Below are positions 6,501-13,736 of a stretch of DNA of 13,747 nt, in pieces; within the stretch, counting starts at the first letter, position 1; each line of letters starts with the position of its first letter. The DNA is taken from NCBI GenBank assembly GCA_036985855.1, contig BTQL01000058.1, positions 1 through 13,747 of the forward strand. The letters are read 5' to 3'. Source of the stretch: B3-G11 sp036985855 (lineage in GTDB: Bacteria; Actinomycetota; Acidimicrobiia; Spongiisociales; UBA5794). The notes under the pieces were generated by a model that worked only from the letters and a program-made list of their open reading frames with translations, had not been told where the DNA came from and made no database searches. The position numbers were made by a program, and so were the translations under genes.

Positions 6501-7127
6501 CCCGAATTCGATGGTGAGCATGAAGAGGCCGGCCTCGTTGGAATTGGAGTCCGATCGAAAGAACATCGCGAGGTCTTGCTTTCCGTCGTTGTCGGCGAGT
6601 CGCGTGAATCGGATCCTGAACTGTGCCGTGTCTTCGCCGCGGTCAACGGCTGTCTGCACAGCCGACGTGACATCGCATTCGATCGACGTGTTGTCGACAA
6701 CTCTGCATTCAGTGGCCGACCCGATAGACGGAAGGTCGAAAACCTCAGGTGCGAAAGACTCATAGGCGACCGGTTCGACAAGGAGAGGCCCGAGATCCTC
6801 GAACGGACTTCCGGCAACCTGGAGCGCATCGGAAGTGATCCGAGCACCGCCGACGCTGAGAGCCGAGGGGAGAGCAAACGTGAGATACATGTGGACGCCT
6901 ACACCCTCGGGAAACGAAGCGTTGAGGTTGTCGCCGGCGAACAGGCCTGTACCGGTCCCTGGGAATGCGGTCGGTGTGTGCCCTTCCAGCGATCCGCCAT
7001 CGTTCGAGATCGCAACGTCCGGTTTGGTTGTGAAATCGGTGGAAGTCGTAGCCGGTGTCGATGCGCTGGAACAAGCGGAGGCGATGAGCAGGACGCCGGA
7101 CGCGAGTGCGAGCCTAGCGATTGCCAT
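6495..7127 (-). CDS. Secreted lipoprotein with DNRLRE-like beta-sandwich domain
   Basis: This is a 210-residue protein with signal peptide MAIARLALASGVLLIASAC (lipobox IASAC, Cys19) and a Ser/Thr-rich linker to about residue 50. The body resembles the DNRLRE beta-sandwich seen in cell-surface proteins: HMYLTFALPSALSVGGARIT near the start, then CDVTSAVQTAVDRG, and FRSDSNSNEAGLFMLTIEF at the end. These correspond to the yLrFdls, DVTxxV and final E-x-P-x-L-x-i-x-F strands of that family. Two cysteines (in TECRVV and IECDVT) could form a disulfide. The role is probably binding or structural at the cell surface. Its ATG lies inside the end of the protease gene (14-base overlap), so the two are co-translated. 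No enzyme motif was seen. Confidence 0.8.
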   Translation of the reverse strand: MAIARLALASGVLLIASACSSASTPATTSTDFTTKPDVAISNDGGSLEGHTPTAFPGTGTGLFAGDNLNASFPEGVGVHMYLTFALPSALSVGGARITSDALQVAGSPFEDLGPLLVEPVAYESFAPEVFDLPSIGSATECRVVDNTSIECDVTSAVQTAVDRGEDTAQFRIRFTRLADNDGKQDLAMFFRSDSNSNEAGLFMLTIEFGS

Positions 7128-7758
7128 CGAGAATCCCCTGAGCCGTGTACGAGGCGGTTCCGATTTCTGCCTCTGAGAGTTCCATTCCGTTGGTACCCGA
7201 GAACATCAGGCGACCGGAGTCATCGGTTGTGTGGTGTAAACCGAGAATGTGCCCGATCTCGTGACTGGAAACCCTCTCGTCGTGGACCGATGGCTGATCG
7301 GTGACGAAGAAGGTACGAGTGCCGAGCGGTGCGACTCCGTTGACCGTGCCGAGCGTGCGAACGTAGAAACCGTTGATCGTCGCGGCCCCTGGAATGGTGA
7401 TGACACCGGCAAAGGCTGCATTGAGGAAGCTCGCTGTATCGCCTTGGTCGAGGGCGATCAGTACGTCACTCGGCGAAGCGATACGCTCGATGGTCTTCAC
7501 AACGAGTTCTATCCCTGCCTGTTTCCAAATGGCCCGCATAGCTGCCGCGATATCGTCGATTTCGGCGAGAGTACGTTGGGAGGAGAGCGATGAGTCCTGT
7601 CCGCTTTCGACGTCATCCACGACATATAGCGACAGCGAGATCTGGATCGGGGCGCTGATCGTTGACGGTGTCTCTAGCACCGCCGCGTCTGAGGCCGAGC
7701 TGCACGCTGAGAGGACAAGCAGGAGAAGGGCAAGGAACCGCACCCAGCTGCAACGCAC
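7114..7758 (-). CDS. Matrixin/metzincin-like zinc metalloprotease lipoprotein
   Basis: The protein has a hydrophobic signal (VRFLALLLLVLSACSS, lipobox LSAC) and a mature domain of about 180 residues. The zinc motif SSHEIGHILGLHH (HExxHxxGxxH, residues 166-176 from this start) is complete, and SGRLMFSG about ten residues later provides the metzincin Met-turn. The region before it includes a helix with IDDIAAAMRAIWKQAGI and a strand with INGFYVRTLGTVNG, consistent with a small matrixin-type fold. It probably cleaves proteins outside the membrane while lipid-anchored; the substrate is unknown. The start is uncertain: GTG at 7758, GTG at 7743 and TTG at 7797 are all in frame, and none has a strong ribosome binding site. 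I chose 7758 because it places basic residues just before the hydrophobic core. It overlaps the next lipoprotein gene and is divergent from the pilin gene. Confidence 0.85.
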   Translation of the reverse strand: MRCSWVRFLALLLLVLSACSSASDAAVLETPSTISAPIQISLSLYVVDDVESGQDSSLSSQRTLAEIDDIAAAMRAIWKQAGIELVVKTIERIASPSDVLIALDQGDTASFLNAAFAGVITIPGAATINGFYVRTLGTVNGVAPLGTRTFFVTDQPSVHDERVSSHEIGHILGLHHTTDDSGRLMFSGTNGMELSEAEIGTASYTAQGILDGNR

Positions 7759-7801
7759 CGTATCCCACTGGGATTCCGTCGTTTCAAGCTCGATCAAGGG
7801 A

Positions 7802-7819
7802 ATAGGTCGGAATACCTAT
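7802..7819. promoter_or_regulatory. Palindrome in the divergent protease/pilin control region
   Basis: ATAGGT (7802-7807) and ACCTAT (7814-7819) form a perfect six-base inverted repeat with a six-base spacer. A GGAATA direct repeat (7799-7804 and 7809-7814) overlaps it. A TATATA at 7843-7848 could be the -10 element for the pilin gene, although no -35 is evident. A shared operator for the divergent genes is inferred. Confidence 0.35.
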
Positions 7820-7882
7820 CCAGCGAGTCCCACAGCCTCCGATATATATGCAGTACCAGGCGTGAAACCGAAAGCAGACGCC

Positions 7883-8302
7883 ATGCAGAACACATTCGAG
7901 ACATCGAACAAAGAGCGGGGGGCGTCCATGGTCGAGTACGCCATGCTCATCGCGTTCATCTCGATTGTCTCGGTCGCCGCGGTCGGGCTGTTGGGCGGTT
8001 CGGTCACCGAAGCGTTCACGGGAGCAGCGGACGGGATGGCTACTCAACCCGCGAAGGAATACGTCTCAGCCGGTATCGACGGCGAGCTCCAAGCAACATT
8101 CGAGGTTTCGGGCGGAAAGGTGGCTCTCGGTACGGTAGATGCGGACGGCTGGACGTACAAGGTCACCAAGGACACGGGGCGCAGAGTCGTCGTGAAGTTC
8201 ACCAATTCCACGTCGAAGAAGATCGTCTCGGTCAAGGGATGGCTCAACAAGAAGGACGCATTCAAGACCAAGGTCAAGGTCATCCGCCAGGGCAAGACCT
8301 GA
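7883..8302 (+). CDS. Flp-type pilin with basic C-terminal extension
   Basis: This is a 139-residue protein. Residues 1-13 form a short leader ending ERG, followed by ASMVEYAMLIAFISIVSVAA. This is the class III prepilin cleavage site, with Glu18 at +5 and Tyr19 at +6 of the mature protein, and a hydrophobic helix ending LLGGSVTEAF, as in Flp/Fap pilins. Typical Flp pilins stop near 55-65 residues. This one adds about 80 residues of lysine-rich beta sequence (for example DGWTYKVTKDTGRRVVVKF and LNKKDAFKTKVKVIRQGKT). No tad/flp assembly genes lie in the window, so prepilin peptidase and assembly must be encoded elsewhere. A GTG at 7862 is an alternative start; neither has a strong ribosome binding site. 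The gene is divergent from the metalloprotease. Confidence 0.85.
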   Translation: MQNTFETSNKERGASMVEYAMLIAFISIVSVAAVGLLGGSVTEAFTGAADGMATQPAKEYVSAGIDGELQATFEVSGGKVALGTVDADGWTYKVTKDTGRRVVVKFTNSTSKKIVSVKGWLNKKDAFKTKVKVIRQGKT

Positions 8303-8512
8303 TAGGCATTCCGGCAGTCGCCCGCCAACCGCAAGACATTCGACTCCGACTTTCGACCCTTCGAGAGCATCGTTCAGCGCCCCGGCCGTCCACGATGGCG
8401 CTAAACGGCATTCATCATCACAATCGGAAGTCTCCGTATCTCATCTGTGAGCGTCGTGCCCTGTTGCATCGGTCGGTAGCGCTTCTCATGTTCTTCTCAG
8501 GCAATACGCGCG
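8303..8512. other. Intergenic region without recognisable genes
   Basis: No convincing ORF was found on either strand. A weak inverted repeat, AGCGCC (8376-8381) with GGCGCT (8397-8402), could help end pilin transcription, but it has a 15-base loop and no T-run. The promoter of the downstream export operon probably lies in the last 100 bases, but I could not pick a confident -35/-10 pair. Confidence 0.4.
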
Positions 8513-8537
8513 AGCTATCCGGGATGCTCCGATAGCT
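8513..8537. promoter_or_regulatory. 25-base palindrome upstream of the export operon
   Basis: AGCTATC (8513-8519) and GATAGCT (8531-8537) are a perfect seven-base inverted repeat with an 11-base spacer. It ends 28 bases before the first start codon of the operon. The position and spacing suit an operator for a dimeric regulator, or a leader hairpin. No regulator gene is adjacent. Confidence 0.45.
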
Positions 8538-8555
8538 TTCGGGGGTACACCCCAT

Positions 8556-8560
8556 AGGAG
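8556..8560 (+). promoter_or_regulatory. Ribosome binding site of the operon's first gene
   Basis: AGGAG lies five bases before the ATG at 8566 and fixes that start. Confidence 0.8.
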
Positions 8561-8565
8561 TAGAA

Positions 8566-9144
8566 ATGAACCGAGCCCTCGTCTTGATCGTGGTATTTGG
8601 TCTGATGGCTGCGGCATGTAGTGGCACCGACAGCGACGGCGTCGCGTCCCTGAGAGCCTCGTCGACCACCATCGCACAGGACTCGTCGGTCGACTCCGCG
8701 GCTGGAGATGAAGAAATCCTCCTCGAGTTCGCTGCGTGCATGCGAGACAACGGTGTCGATGATTTCGAGGATCCAACCTTCAATTCTGACGGTGTGCCTG
8801 AGTTCAACATCCGGGGCTCAGACACCGACCGTGAAACCACGCAGGCCGCATTCGAGGCATGCAAGGAGAAACTCGAAGGACTTGCAATCGGGCCGGGAAG
8901 CGTCGACCTGACCGAGGTGCAGGACACCCTTGTCGAGTTCGCCGGGTGCATGCGTGACAACGGATACGACATGCCTGATCCCGACATTGCAAGCTTCAGG
9001 GGTCCCGGTGGCGGTCCCTTCGGAGGTCAGATCGATCCGGACGATCCAGATTTCATATCCGCGATGGAGGAGTGCGAATCGATCTTCCAGAACCTCCCAT
9101 TCGTTGGTGGAAGCGGATCTGGTGGTCGGGGCGGGAACGGATAA
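8566..9144 (+). CDS. CMRxNG-repeat lipoprotein, first gene of the export operon
   Basis: This is a 192-residue protein with a lipoprotein signal (MNRALVLIVVFGLMAAAC, Cys18) and an acidic linker. Two homologous halves follow. FAACMRDNGVDDFEDP (55-70) has a later Cys99 in FEACKEKLEGL. FAGCMRDNGYDMPDPD (125-140) has a later Cys170 in MEECESIFQNL. The even four-cysteine pattern suggests one disulfide per half. The C-terminus is Gly-rich. This FAxCMRxNG type recurs in actinobacterial lipoproteins encoded beside adaptor/ABC exporter genes, from general knowledge of the group; its function is undetermined. It may be a substrate-binding or accessory subunit. Its TAA shares one base with the next ATG (TAATG), so it is translationally coupled to the adaptor. 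Confidence 0.85.
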   Translation: MNRALVLIVVFGLMAAACSGTDSDGVASLRASSTTIAQDSSVDSAAGDEEILLEFAACMRDNGVDDFEDPTFNSDGVPEFNIRGSDTDRETTQAAFEACKEKLEGLAIGPGSVDLTEVQDTLVEFAGCMRDNGYDMPDPDIASFRGPGGGPFGGQIDPDDPDFISAMEECESIFQNLPFVGGSGSGGRGGNG

Positions 9145-10706
9145 TGACCGCAACCGAACCTCCGGACACCGATACGAGCGGAGCCATCGGAATCGATACG
9201 ACTCCGTCGAACGGAGAGCGTGACGGGCGCCGCTGGTGGCCGTGGATCGTAGGTGCGCTCGTGATCGCGGCTGCGGTTGCTGTGGCGGTCGCGGTGACGA
9301 GTTCTTCGAGTACGGCCACGGACCTCGGCAGCAAGGAATTCTCGACAGCGACCGTGGTTCAACGCAACATCGTCGTCACCGAAACCGTCTCGGGCACACT
9401 CGGATACGGCGATGCAGAAGCCATAGTCTTCAGGACGTCGCCGGACGGAATCGAGACCGTATACGGCGGCCTTGCGGGAGTTGTCACCAGCGGTCCCGAC
9501 GAAGGCATCGTGGTGACCGCAGGCGAGGTTCTATACAAGGTCAACGCGGCACCGGTTGTGATCCTTTACGGTGACACACCGGTGTACCGGACGATCGATC
9601 GCAGGACGAGCGACGGTGAAGACATCATGTTCCTCGAACAGTCACTTGTCGACCTCGGTTATGACCCCGACGGTGACATCGAGATAGACGACGAGTTCAC
9701 ATCAGCGACTCGCGCTGCCATTGAACTACTTCAAGAAGACATCGGAGCGGAAGTAGACGGGGGGTTTTCACTTGGCGAGATGCTGTTTGCTCCCGGCCCG
9801 ACATATGTTGCTGACGCTCTGGTGCGAAACGGCGACCAGGTCCAGTTCGGTCAGCCTGTGATCGCTCTGTCTGCGGCCCCGGAGGGCACGTTCACGTGGA
9901 TAGCCGACGAAGGAGTGATCATCGAGCAAGGGAGTGTGTTGTATCGCGTTGATAACCGACCGACGGTGCTTCTCTATGGCGAGATTCCTGTATATCGAGC
10001 CATGGCCTCAGGAGTCGAAGGGGAAGATGTTGCACAGCTCCAAGCTGCTCTGATCGCCCTCGGGCTGGCTACCGATGACGTCAGGGTCGGTACTTTCGAC
10101 GATGCGACGCTTGAGGCCGTTGTTGCCTGGCAGCTGCTCACAGGTGCGCACCCCGACGGTGTGGTCAACGTGGGCGAAGTTGTGTTCCTCCCTGACAGCC
10201 TCCGTGTTGGCGACGTAGTTGCATCGATAGGCGATACCGCGATGAACGGCTCACCTGTGATCATGACGTCCGCAAGTTCCACCTTCGTGACCGTGGAGTT
10301 GGCGACGACTGACCAATCACTCGTCGACGTCGGAGACGCGGTCGAGATCGAGCTACCGGATGAGGTCGTTGTCGCGGGGACGGTCACATCCATCGGATCC
10401 GTTGCCCAGACGAACCAAGCGGGTGAGAGCTTCTTCGAGATGGTCGTGGCGATCAACGATCCCGAGACGACCCTTGGATTGGACGAAGCACCGGTCGATG
10501 TCGATATTGTGTCTGACTCTGCGAGCGATGTGCTCGTGGTGCCGGTGACCTCCCTCGTCGCGCTCGCGGAGGGCGGCTATGCCGTTGAGGTCGTGGGCGA
10601 CGGATCGACGTATCTCGTCGGTGTCGAAGCCGGACTGTTCGCAGATGGACTTGTTGAGGTCACAGGGACCGGTTTGTCTGCCGGAGACCTTGTCGTAGTG
10701 CCGTGA
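9144..10706 (+). CDS. Periplasmic adaptor of a MacA/HlyD type with two peptidoglycan-binding modules
   Basis: This is a 520-residue protein starting at the ATG that overlaps the previous stop; an earlier in-frame ATG at 9072 lies inside the lipoprotein gene and is rejected. A basic cytoplasmic tail (GERDGRRWW) leads to one transmembrane helix (about 31-52). A short adaptor strand region (ATVVQRNIVVTETVSGTLGY) follows. Two tandem copies of a module come next: residues 127-218 and 263-350. Each has a GxVLYxV..P.V.LYG..PVYR strand block and then a PG_binding_1-like helical domain (GEDIMFLEQSLVDLGYDPDG; GEDVAQLQAALIALGLATDD). The C-terminal part (from 350) has the RND/HlyD-like beta-barrel with VELATTDQSLVDVGDAVEIE and the membrane-proximal domain ending in VPVTSLVALAEGGYAVEVV. 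It probably links the MacB-like transporter to the cell wall. Confidence 0.88.
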   Translation: MTATEPPDTDTSGAIGIDTTPSNGERDGRRWWPWIVGALVIAAAVAVAVAVTSSSSTATDLGSKEFSTATVVQRNIVVTETVSGTLGYGDAEAIVFRTSPDGIETVYGGLAGVVTSGPDEGIVVTAGEVLYKVNAAPVVILYGDTPVYRTIDRRTSDGEDIMFLEQSLVDLGYDPDGDIEIDDEFTSATRAAIELLQEDIGAEVDGGFSLGEMLFAPGPTYVADALVRNGDQVQFGQPVIALSAAPEGTFTWIADEGVIIEQGSVLYRVDNRPTVLLYGEIPVYRAMASGVEGEDVAQLQAALIALGLATDDVRVGTFDDATLEAVVAWQLLTGAHPDGVVNVGEVVFLPDSLRVGDVVASIGDTAMNGSPVIMTSASSTFVTVELATTDQSLVDVGDAVEIELPDEVVVAGTVTSIGSVAQTNQAGESFFEMVVAINDPETTLGLDEAPVDVDIVSDSASDVLVVPVTSLVALAEGGYAVEVVGDGSTYLVGVEAGLFADGLVEVTGTGLSAGDLVVVP

Positions 10707-11392
10707 GCAGAGCGATCCACCTTGTGCGAGTCGTCAAGACGTACGAGGGTTCGCCACCGGTGCACGCCCTTGCCGGGGTCGATCTTTCGATCAACGATGG
10801 AGAGCTAGTCGCCATCGTTGGGCCGTCTGGTTCTGGAAAGTCGACCCTGCTGCACATCATGGGCACTCTCGACCGTGCGACATCCGGTCGCGTCGAGATT
10901 GCCGGAGTCGATGTCGCTGAGCTTCCGGATCCCGACCTCTCAGCCCTCCGGGCGCACCACATAGGATTCGTTTTCCAGCAGTTCTTCCTGCTCGCCGGTG
11001 AATCAGCGCTCGACAACGTCGCCGACGGTCTTCTCTACACGGGGATGGTTCTGAAGGACCGGCGTGAACTTGCGGCCGACGCGCTTGCCCGTGTTGGCCT
11101 TGCGAGCCGCGCAAGCCACATGGCAACGAAGCTCTCTGGTGGCGAACGCCAACGAGTCGCTATCGCCCGAGCCCTTGTCGGCAGCCCCCGCCTCGTACTT
11201 GCGGACGAGCCGACAGGGAACCTCGACAGCAAAACAGGTGCGGACATCCTCGGACTCATGATGGATCTCAACACCGAAGGCACAACGATCGTGGTGATCA
11301 CGCATGATCGTGCGCTCGCCGATCGTCTTCCGCGACAGATCTCCATGCTCGACGGAGCGATCGTCGAAGATCGGCTTGGGGTATCAGCATGA
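10703..11392 (+). CDS. ABC transporter ATP-binding protein, MacB/LolD type
   Basis: This is a 229-residue nucleotide-binding subunit with all motifs intact. It has Walker A GPSGSGKST (40-48), Q-loop VFQQFFLL (90-97), signature LSGGERQ (144-150), Walker B LVLADEP with the catalytic Glu (164-170), D-loop GNLD, and the switch His201 in VITHD. The family is the MacB/LolD/FtsE-like group that drives mechanotransmission permeases rather than substrate translocation through the membrane. The GTG start overlaps the adaptor stop by four bases (GTGA). Its own stop overlaps the permease start by four bases (ATGA), so stoichiometric co-translation with both partners is expected. It acts at the inner face of the membrane. 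Confidence 0.95.
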   Translation: MSRAIHLVRVVKTYEGSPPVHALAGVDLSINDGELVAIVGPSGSGKSTLLHIMGTLDRATSGRVEIAGVDVAELPDPDLSALRAHHIGFVFQQFFLLAGESALDNVADGLLYTGMVLKDRRELAADALARVGLASRASHMATKLSGGERQRVAIARALVGSPRLVLADEPTGNLDSKTGADILGLMMDLNTEGTTIVVITHDRALADRLPRQISMLDGAIVEDRLGVSA

Positions 11393-12597
11393 CGACCGCA
11401 AAGGAACGGCCACCATCGCGCCTTGCACCGGCGGACATGGCTCGCGCCGCAGGCATCGGTCTGCGCACCCGAAGGTTGCGTTCCGTTCTCTCCGCCCTCG
11501 GCATCATGATCGGGATCGGTGCCATGGTTGCGGTCCTCGGTCTGTCTGAGAGCTCGAAATCCGATCTGTTGGCCCAGTTGGATGCTCTCGGCACCAACAT
11601 GCTGCAGGTCCAGGCCAGTTCAGGAATCGGACTCGGTCCCGGCACGCTTCCCGACGAGTCGGTCGCGATGGCATCCCGCATCGGACCCGTCGAAACCGTC
11701 TCGTGGGTGGGCGAGGTGCAAGGAGCTCGTATCTACAAGAACGATCTCGTGCCAGACACCCAGACTGGAGGTCTCAGCGTGGTTGCTGCAGATCCGGATC
11801 TGCTCGATACGCTTCAGGGCACGATGGCCGAAGGTGTCTTTCTCGACCAGGCAACACCCGATTTTCCCGTGACCGTGCTCGGCTCGGTGACGGCTGAGCG
11901 CCTGGGTATCCACACGCTCGAAACGCCGACCGTCGTGTGGCTTGGTGATGAGTGGTTCAGCGTTGTCGGCATCATGGATTCCCTTGCTCTGTCTCCCGAC
12001 ATCGACCGAGCAGCGCTCGTCAGTGCGAATGCTGCAGAGACCTATCTGGGATACGACGGCGTCATCCGCACGGTCTATGTTCGCGCGGACCCGAGCGAGA
12101 TCGATGATGTGCGCAATGTCATGCCTGCGACTGTGAATCCTGAGAACCCCGACCAGGTGCAAGTCACGAGACCTTCTGATGCGTTGGAGGCACGAGAGGC
12201 AGCAGACACTGCGCTCACGAACCTGTTCCTTGGCCTTGGCGCGGTTGCTCTGCTCGTGGGTGGAGTCGGTATCGCGAATGTGATGGTGATCTCGGTCATG
12301 GAGCGTCGCGGCGAAATCGGGCTGCGTCGTGCGCTGGGTGCCACCCGACGTCATATTGCTGTGCAGTTCCTTGGTGAATCCCTTCTTCTTGCGAGTATCG
12401 GTGGAGCTGCAGGTGTGCTGCTCGGTGCTCTTGTCACGGCTGCATATGCGGCATCCCAGGGGTGGGCCGTTCTGATCCCGACGGTCGCGATCGTCGGAGG
12501 CATCGTTGCCGCCCTGCTGATCGGCGCTGTCGCAGGTCTCTACCCGGCGATGCGGGCTGCAAGAGTGTCCCCGACGGACGCGCTTCGCACGTTATGA
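11389..12597 (+). CDS. MacB/FtsX-family ABC transporter permease
   Basis: This is a 402-residue permease with the type VII ABC layout. The first transmembrane helix (about 33-52, LSALGIMIGIGAMVAVLGLS) is followed by a large extracytoplasmic domain (about 55-275). The three remaining helices form the FtsX domain: 280-303 (LGLGAVALLVGGVGIANVMV), about 327-352 and about 364-386. The coupling segment VMERRGEIGLRRALGATRRH and the terminal AMRAARVSPTDALRTL are highly characteristic. It works with the adjacent ATPase and adaptor, probably moving or sensing a hydrophobic or peptide substrate at the cell envelope. The substrate is unknown; drug, lipopeptide or lipoprotein are alternatives. It is the last gene of the operon. 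Confidence 0.95.
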   Translation: MTTAKERPPSRLAPADMARAAGIGLRTRRLRSVLSALGIMIGIGAMVAVLGLSESSKSDLLAQLDALGTNMLQVQASSGIGLGPGTLPDESVAMASRIGPVETVSWVGEVQGARIYKNDLVPDTQTGGLSVVAADPDLLDTLQGTMAEGVFLDQATPDFPVTVLGSVTAERLGIHTLETPTVVWLGDEWFSVVGIMDSLALSPDIDRAALVSANAAETYLGYDGVIRTVYVRADPSEIDDVRNVMPATVNPENPDQVQVTRPSDALEAREAADTALTNLFLGLGAVALLVGGVGIANVMVISVMERRGEIGLRRALGATRRHIAVQFLGESLLLASIGGAAGVLLGALVTAAYAASQGWAVLIPTVAIVGGIVAALLIGAVAGLYPAMRAARVSPTDALRTL

Positions 12598-12607
12598 CGA
12601 ACGCTGA

Positions 12608-12634
12608 GTCACCCGCGCACGCTCTCTTGGTGAC
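12608..12634. terminator. Possible bidirectional terminator hairpin
   Basis: GTCACC (12608-12613) and GGTGAC (12629-12634) form a perfect six-base inverted repeat between two convergent genes. The loop is 15 bases and there is no T-run, so this is tentative. Confidence 0.35.
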
Positions 12635-12640
12635 CTGCGG

Positions 12641-13723
12641 CTAGACGAGCTGGTAGAACCGCCACGCGTCGGTTTCGATGGGGAGTATCTCGACATTCGT
12701 GAATCCGGCTTCGCGGGCGTACGTCCTGAGCGTGTCGGGGCGCATCACGGTGCCGGTACCGACGGAGTCGCCATGTGCCATACCGTCGGGGAGACAGATG
12801 AAGTTCGAGAACCCGTACATGAACTGTTCCACCTCGTCGGCATCCGGGTGGAATGCCTCTGACACCTTCTCATCCATCACGACAACAACGCCGTCGTGCG
12901 CAACGAGTCGTCGCATTGTCTTGAGAGTCGACACCGGATCCGAAAGATCGTGGATGCACTCGAATGCGGTAACGATGTCGTAGTCGCCTGCGACCGATGG
13001 ATCGCCTGCATCGATCACGTGGAACTTCACTCGATCCCCCACCCCGGCCTGTTCGGCATGGACGCGGGCGGCTTCAACCGATGGTTGATCGAGGTCGAAA
13101 CCATCAACCGAGACGCTCGGGTAACCCTTGGCGAGCGCGATCGATGACCAGCCAAAGCCGCTTCCGATGTCGGCAACCCGTCCCCCTGCTGCCAAACGGT
13201 CGTCGAGCGCAGGCACATTTGCAAACCACTCCTGTGCGAGCAGGTTCATGAAGTGAGGTCGATTCATGTCCCCCTGGGACTCGCGCATGTCGTCTCCGAA
13301 CTCATCCCACGACACGCCGCCGCCGTTGCGATGTGCATCGAGAACAGCGGATAGTTTCATGCCGGCGGCTGCGAGCATGCGTGCGAGGGGAGCCATGTAC
13401 GACAGGCTCAACCTGTCCGTGAACACCTCGACGTATTCGGGCGGAAGCGTAAAACGAGGCGGTCCGCCGCTGCCCGGTGACGTGTCGACGTTGATGAAGC
13501 CGGACACGGCCTGCTGTTCGAGCCACTCTCTGGTGTAGCGCTCCTCGGTGCCGGCTCGCTCGGCTAGCTCGTGGCTCGTCATCGAGGGGTGTCCAGCGAG
13601 AAGCTCGTAGTACCCGAGTCGGTCGCCGAGGTAGATCGCGAACACATCGAATGTTCCGAGAGCCGCTTCAAAGATCCGCTCTGTGAGGGCTTCACCCGTC
13701 TGCTCACTCGTGGTTGTTGTCAT
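12641..13723 (-). CDS. Class I SAM-dependent methyltransferase with N-terminal winged helix
   Basis: This is a 360-residue protein. The N-terminal half (about 10-110) has the dimerisation/winged-helix fold of O-methyltransferase-like enzymes: FDVFAIYLGDRLGYYELLAG, then TSHELAERAGTEERYTREWL. The catalytic half starts at motif I VADIGSGFGW (183-192, SAM binding), followed by VDGFDLDQPSVEAA (206-219, the acidic residue after strand 2 binding the ribose). YDIVTAFECIHDLSDP and VVVVMDEKVSEAF complete the Rossmann fold. The architecture resembles actinobacterial methyltransferases of unknown or small-molecule substrate; the substrate cannot be read from sequence. A GGAAGG lies seven bases before the ATG. 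It converges with the export operon, and its promoter is beyond the right edge. Confidence 0.92.
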   Translation of the reverse strand: MTTTTSEQTGEALTERIFEAALGTFDVFAIYLGDRLGYYELLAGHPSMTSHELAERAGTEERYTREWLEQQAVSGFINVDTSPGSGGPPRFTLPPEYVEVFTDRLSLSYMAPLARMLAAAGMKLSAVLDAHRNGGGVSWDEFGDDMRESQGDMNRPHFMNLLAQEWFANVPALDDRLAAGGRVADIGSGFGWSSIALAKGYPSVSVDGFDLDQPSVEAARVHAEQAGVGDRVKFHVIDAGDPSVAGDYDIVTAFECIHDLSDPVSTLKTMRRLVAHDGVVVVMDEKVSEAFHPDADEVEQFMYGFSNFICLPDGMAHGDSVGTGTVMRPDTLRTYAREAGFTNVEILPIETDAWRFYQLV

Positions 13724-13730
13724 CGTTACG

Positions 13731-13736
13731 CCTTCC
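13731..13736 (-). promoter_or_regulatory. Ribosome binding site of the methyltransferase gene
   Basis: The reverse strand reads GGAAGG, seven bases before the ATG at 13723, which supports that start. Confidence 0.7.

Noticed and set aside
6489..7304. 271-codon plus-strand open frame
   Set aside because: It is antisense to both lipoprotein genes, is rich in Arg/Ser/Cys and shows no domain; a shadow frame.
7373..7882. Long N-terminal extension of the pilin frame
   Set aside because: The extension is antisense to the metalloprotease gene, and a prepilin leader must be short; the start is placed at 7883.
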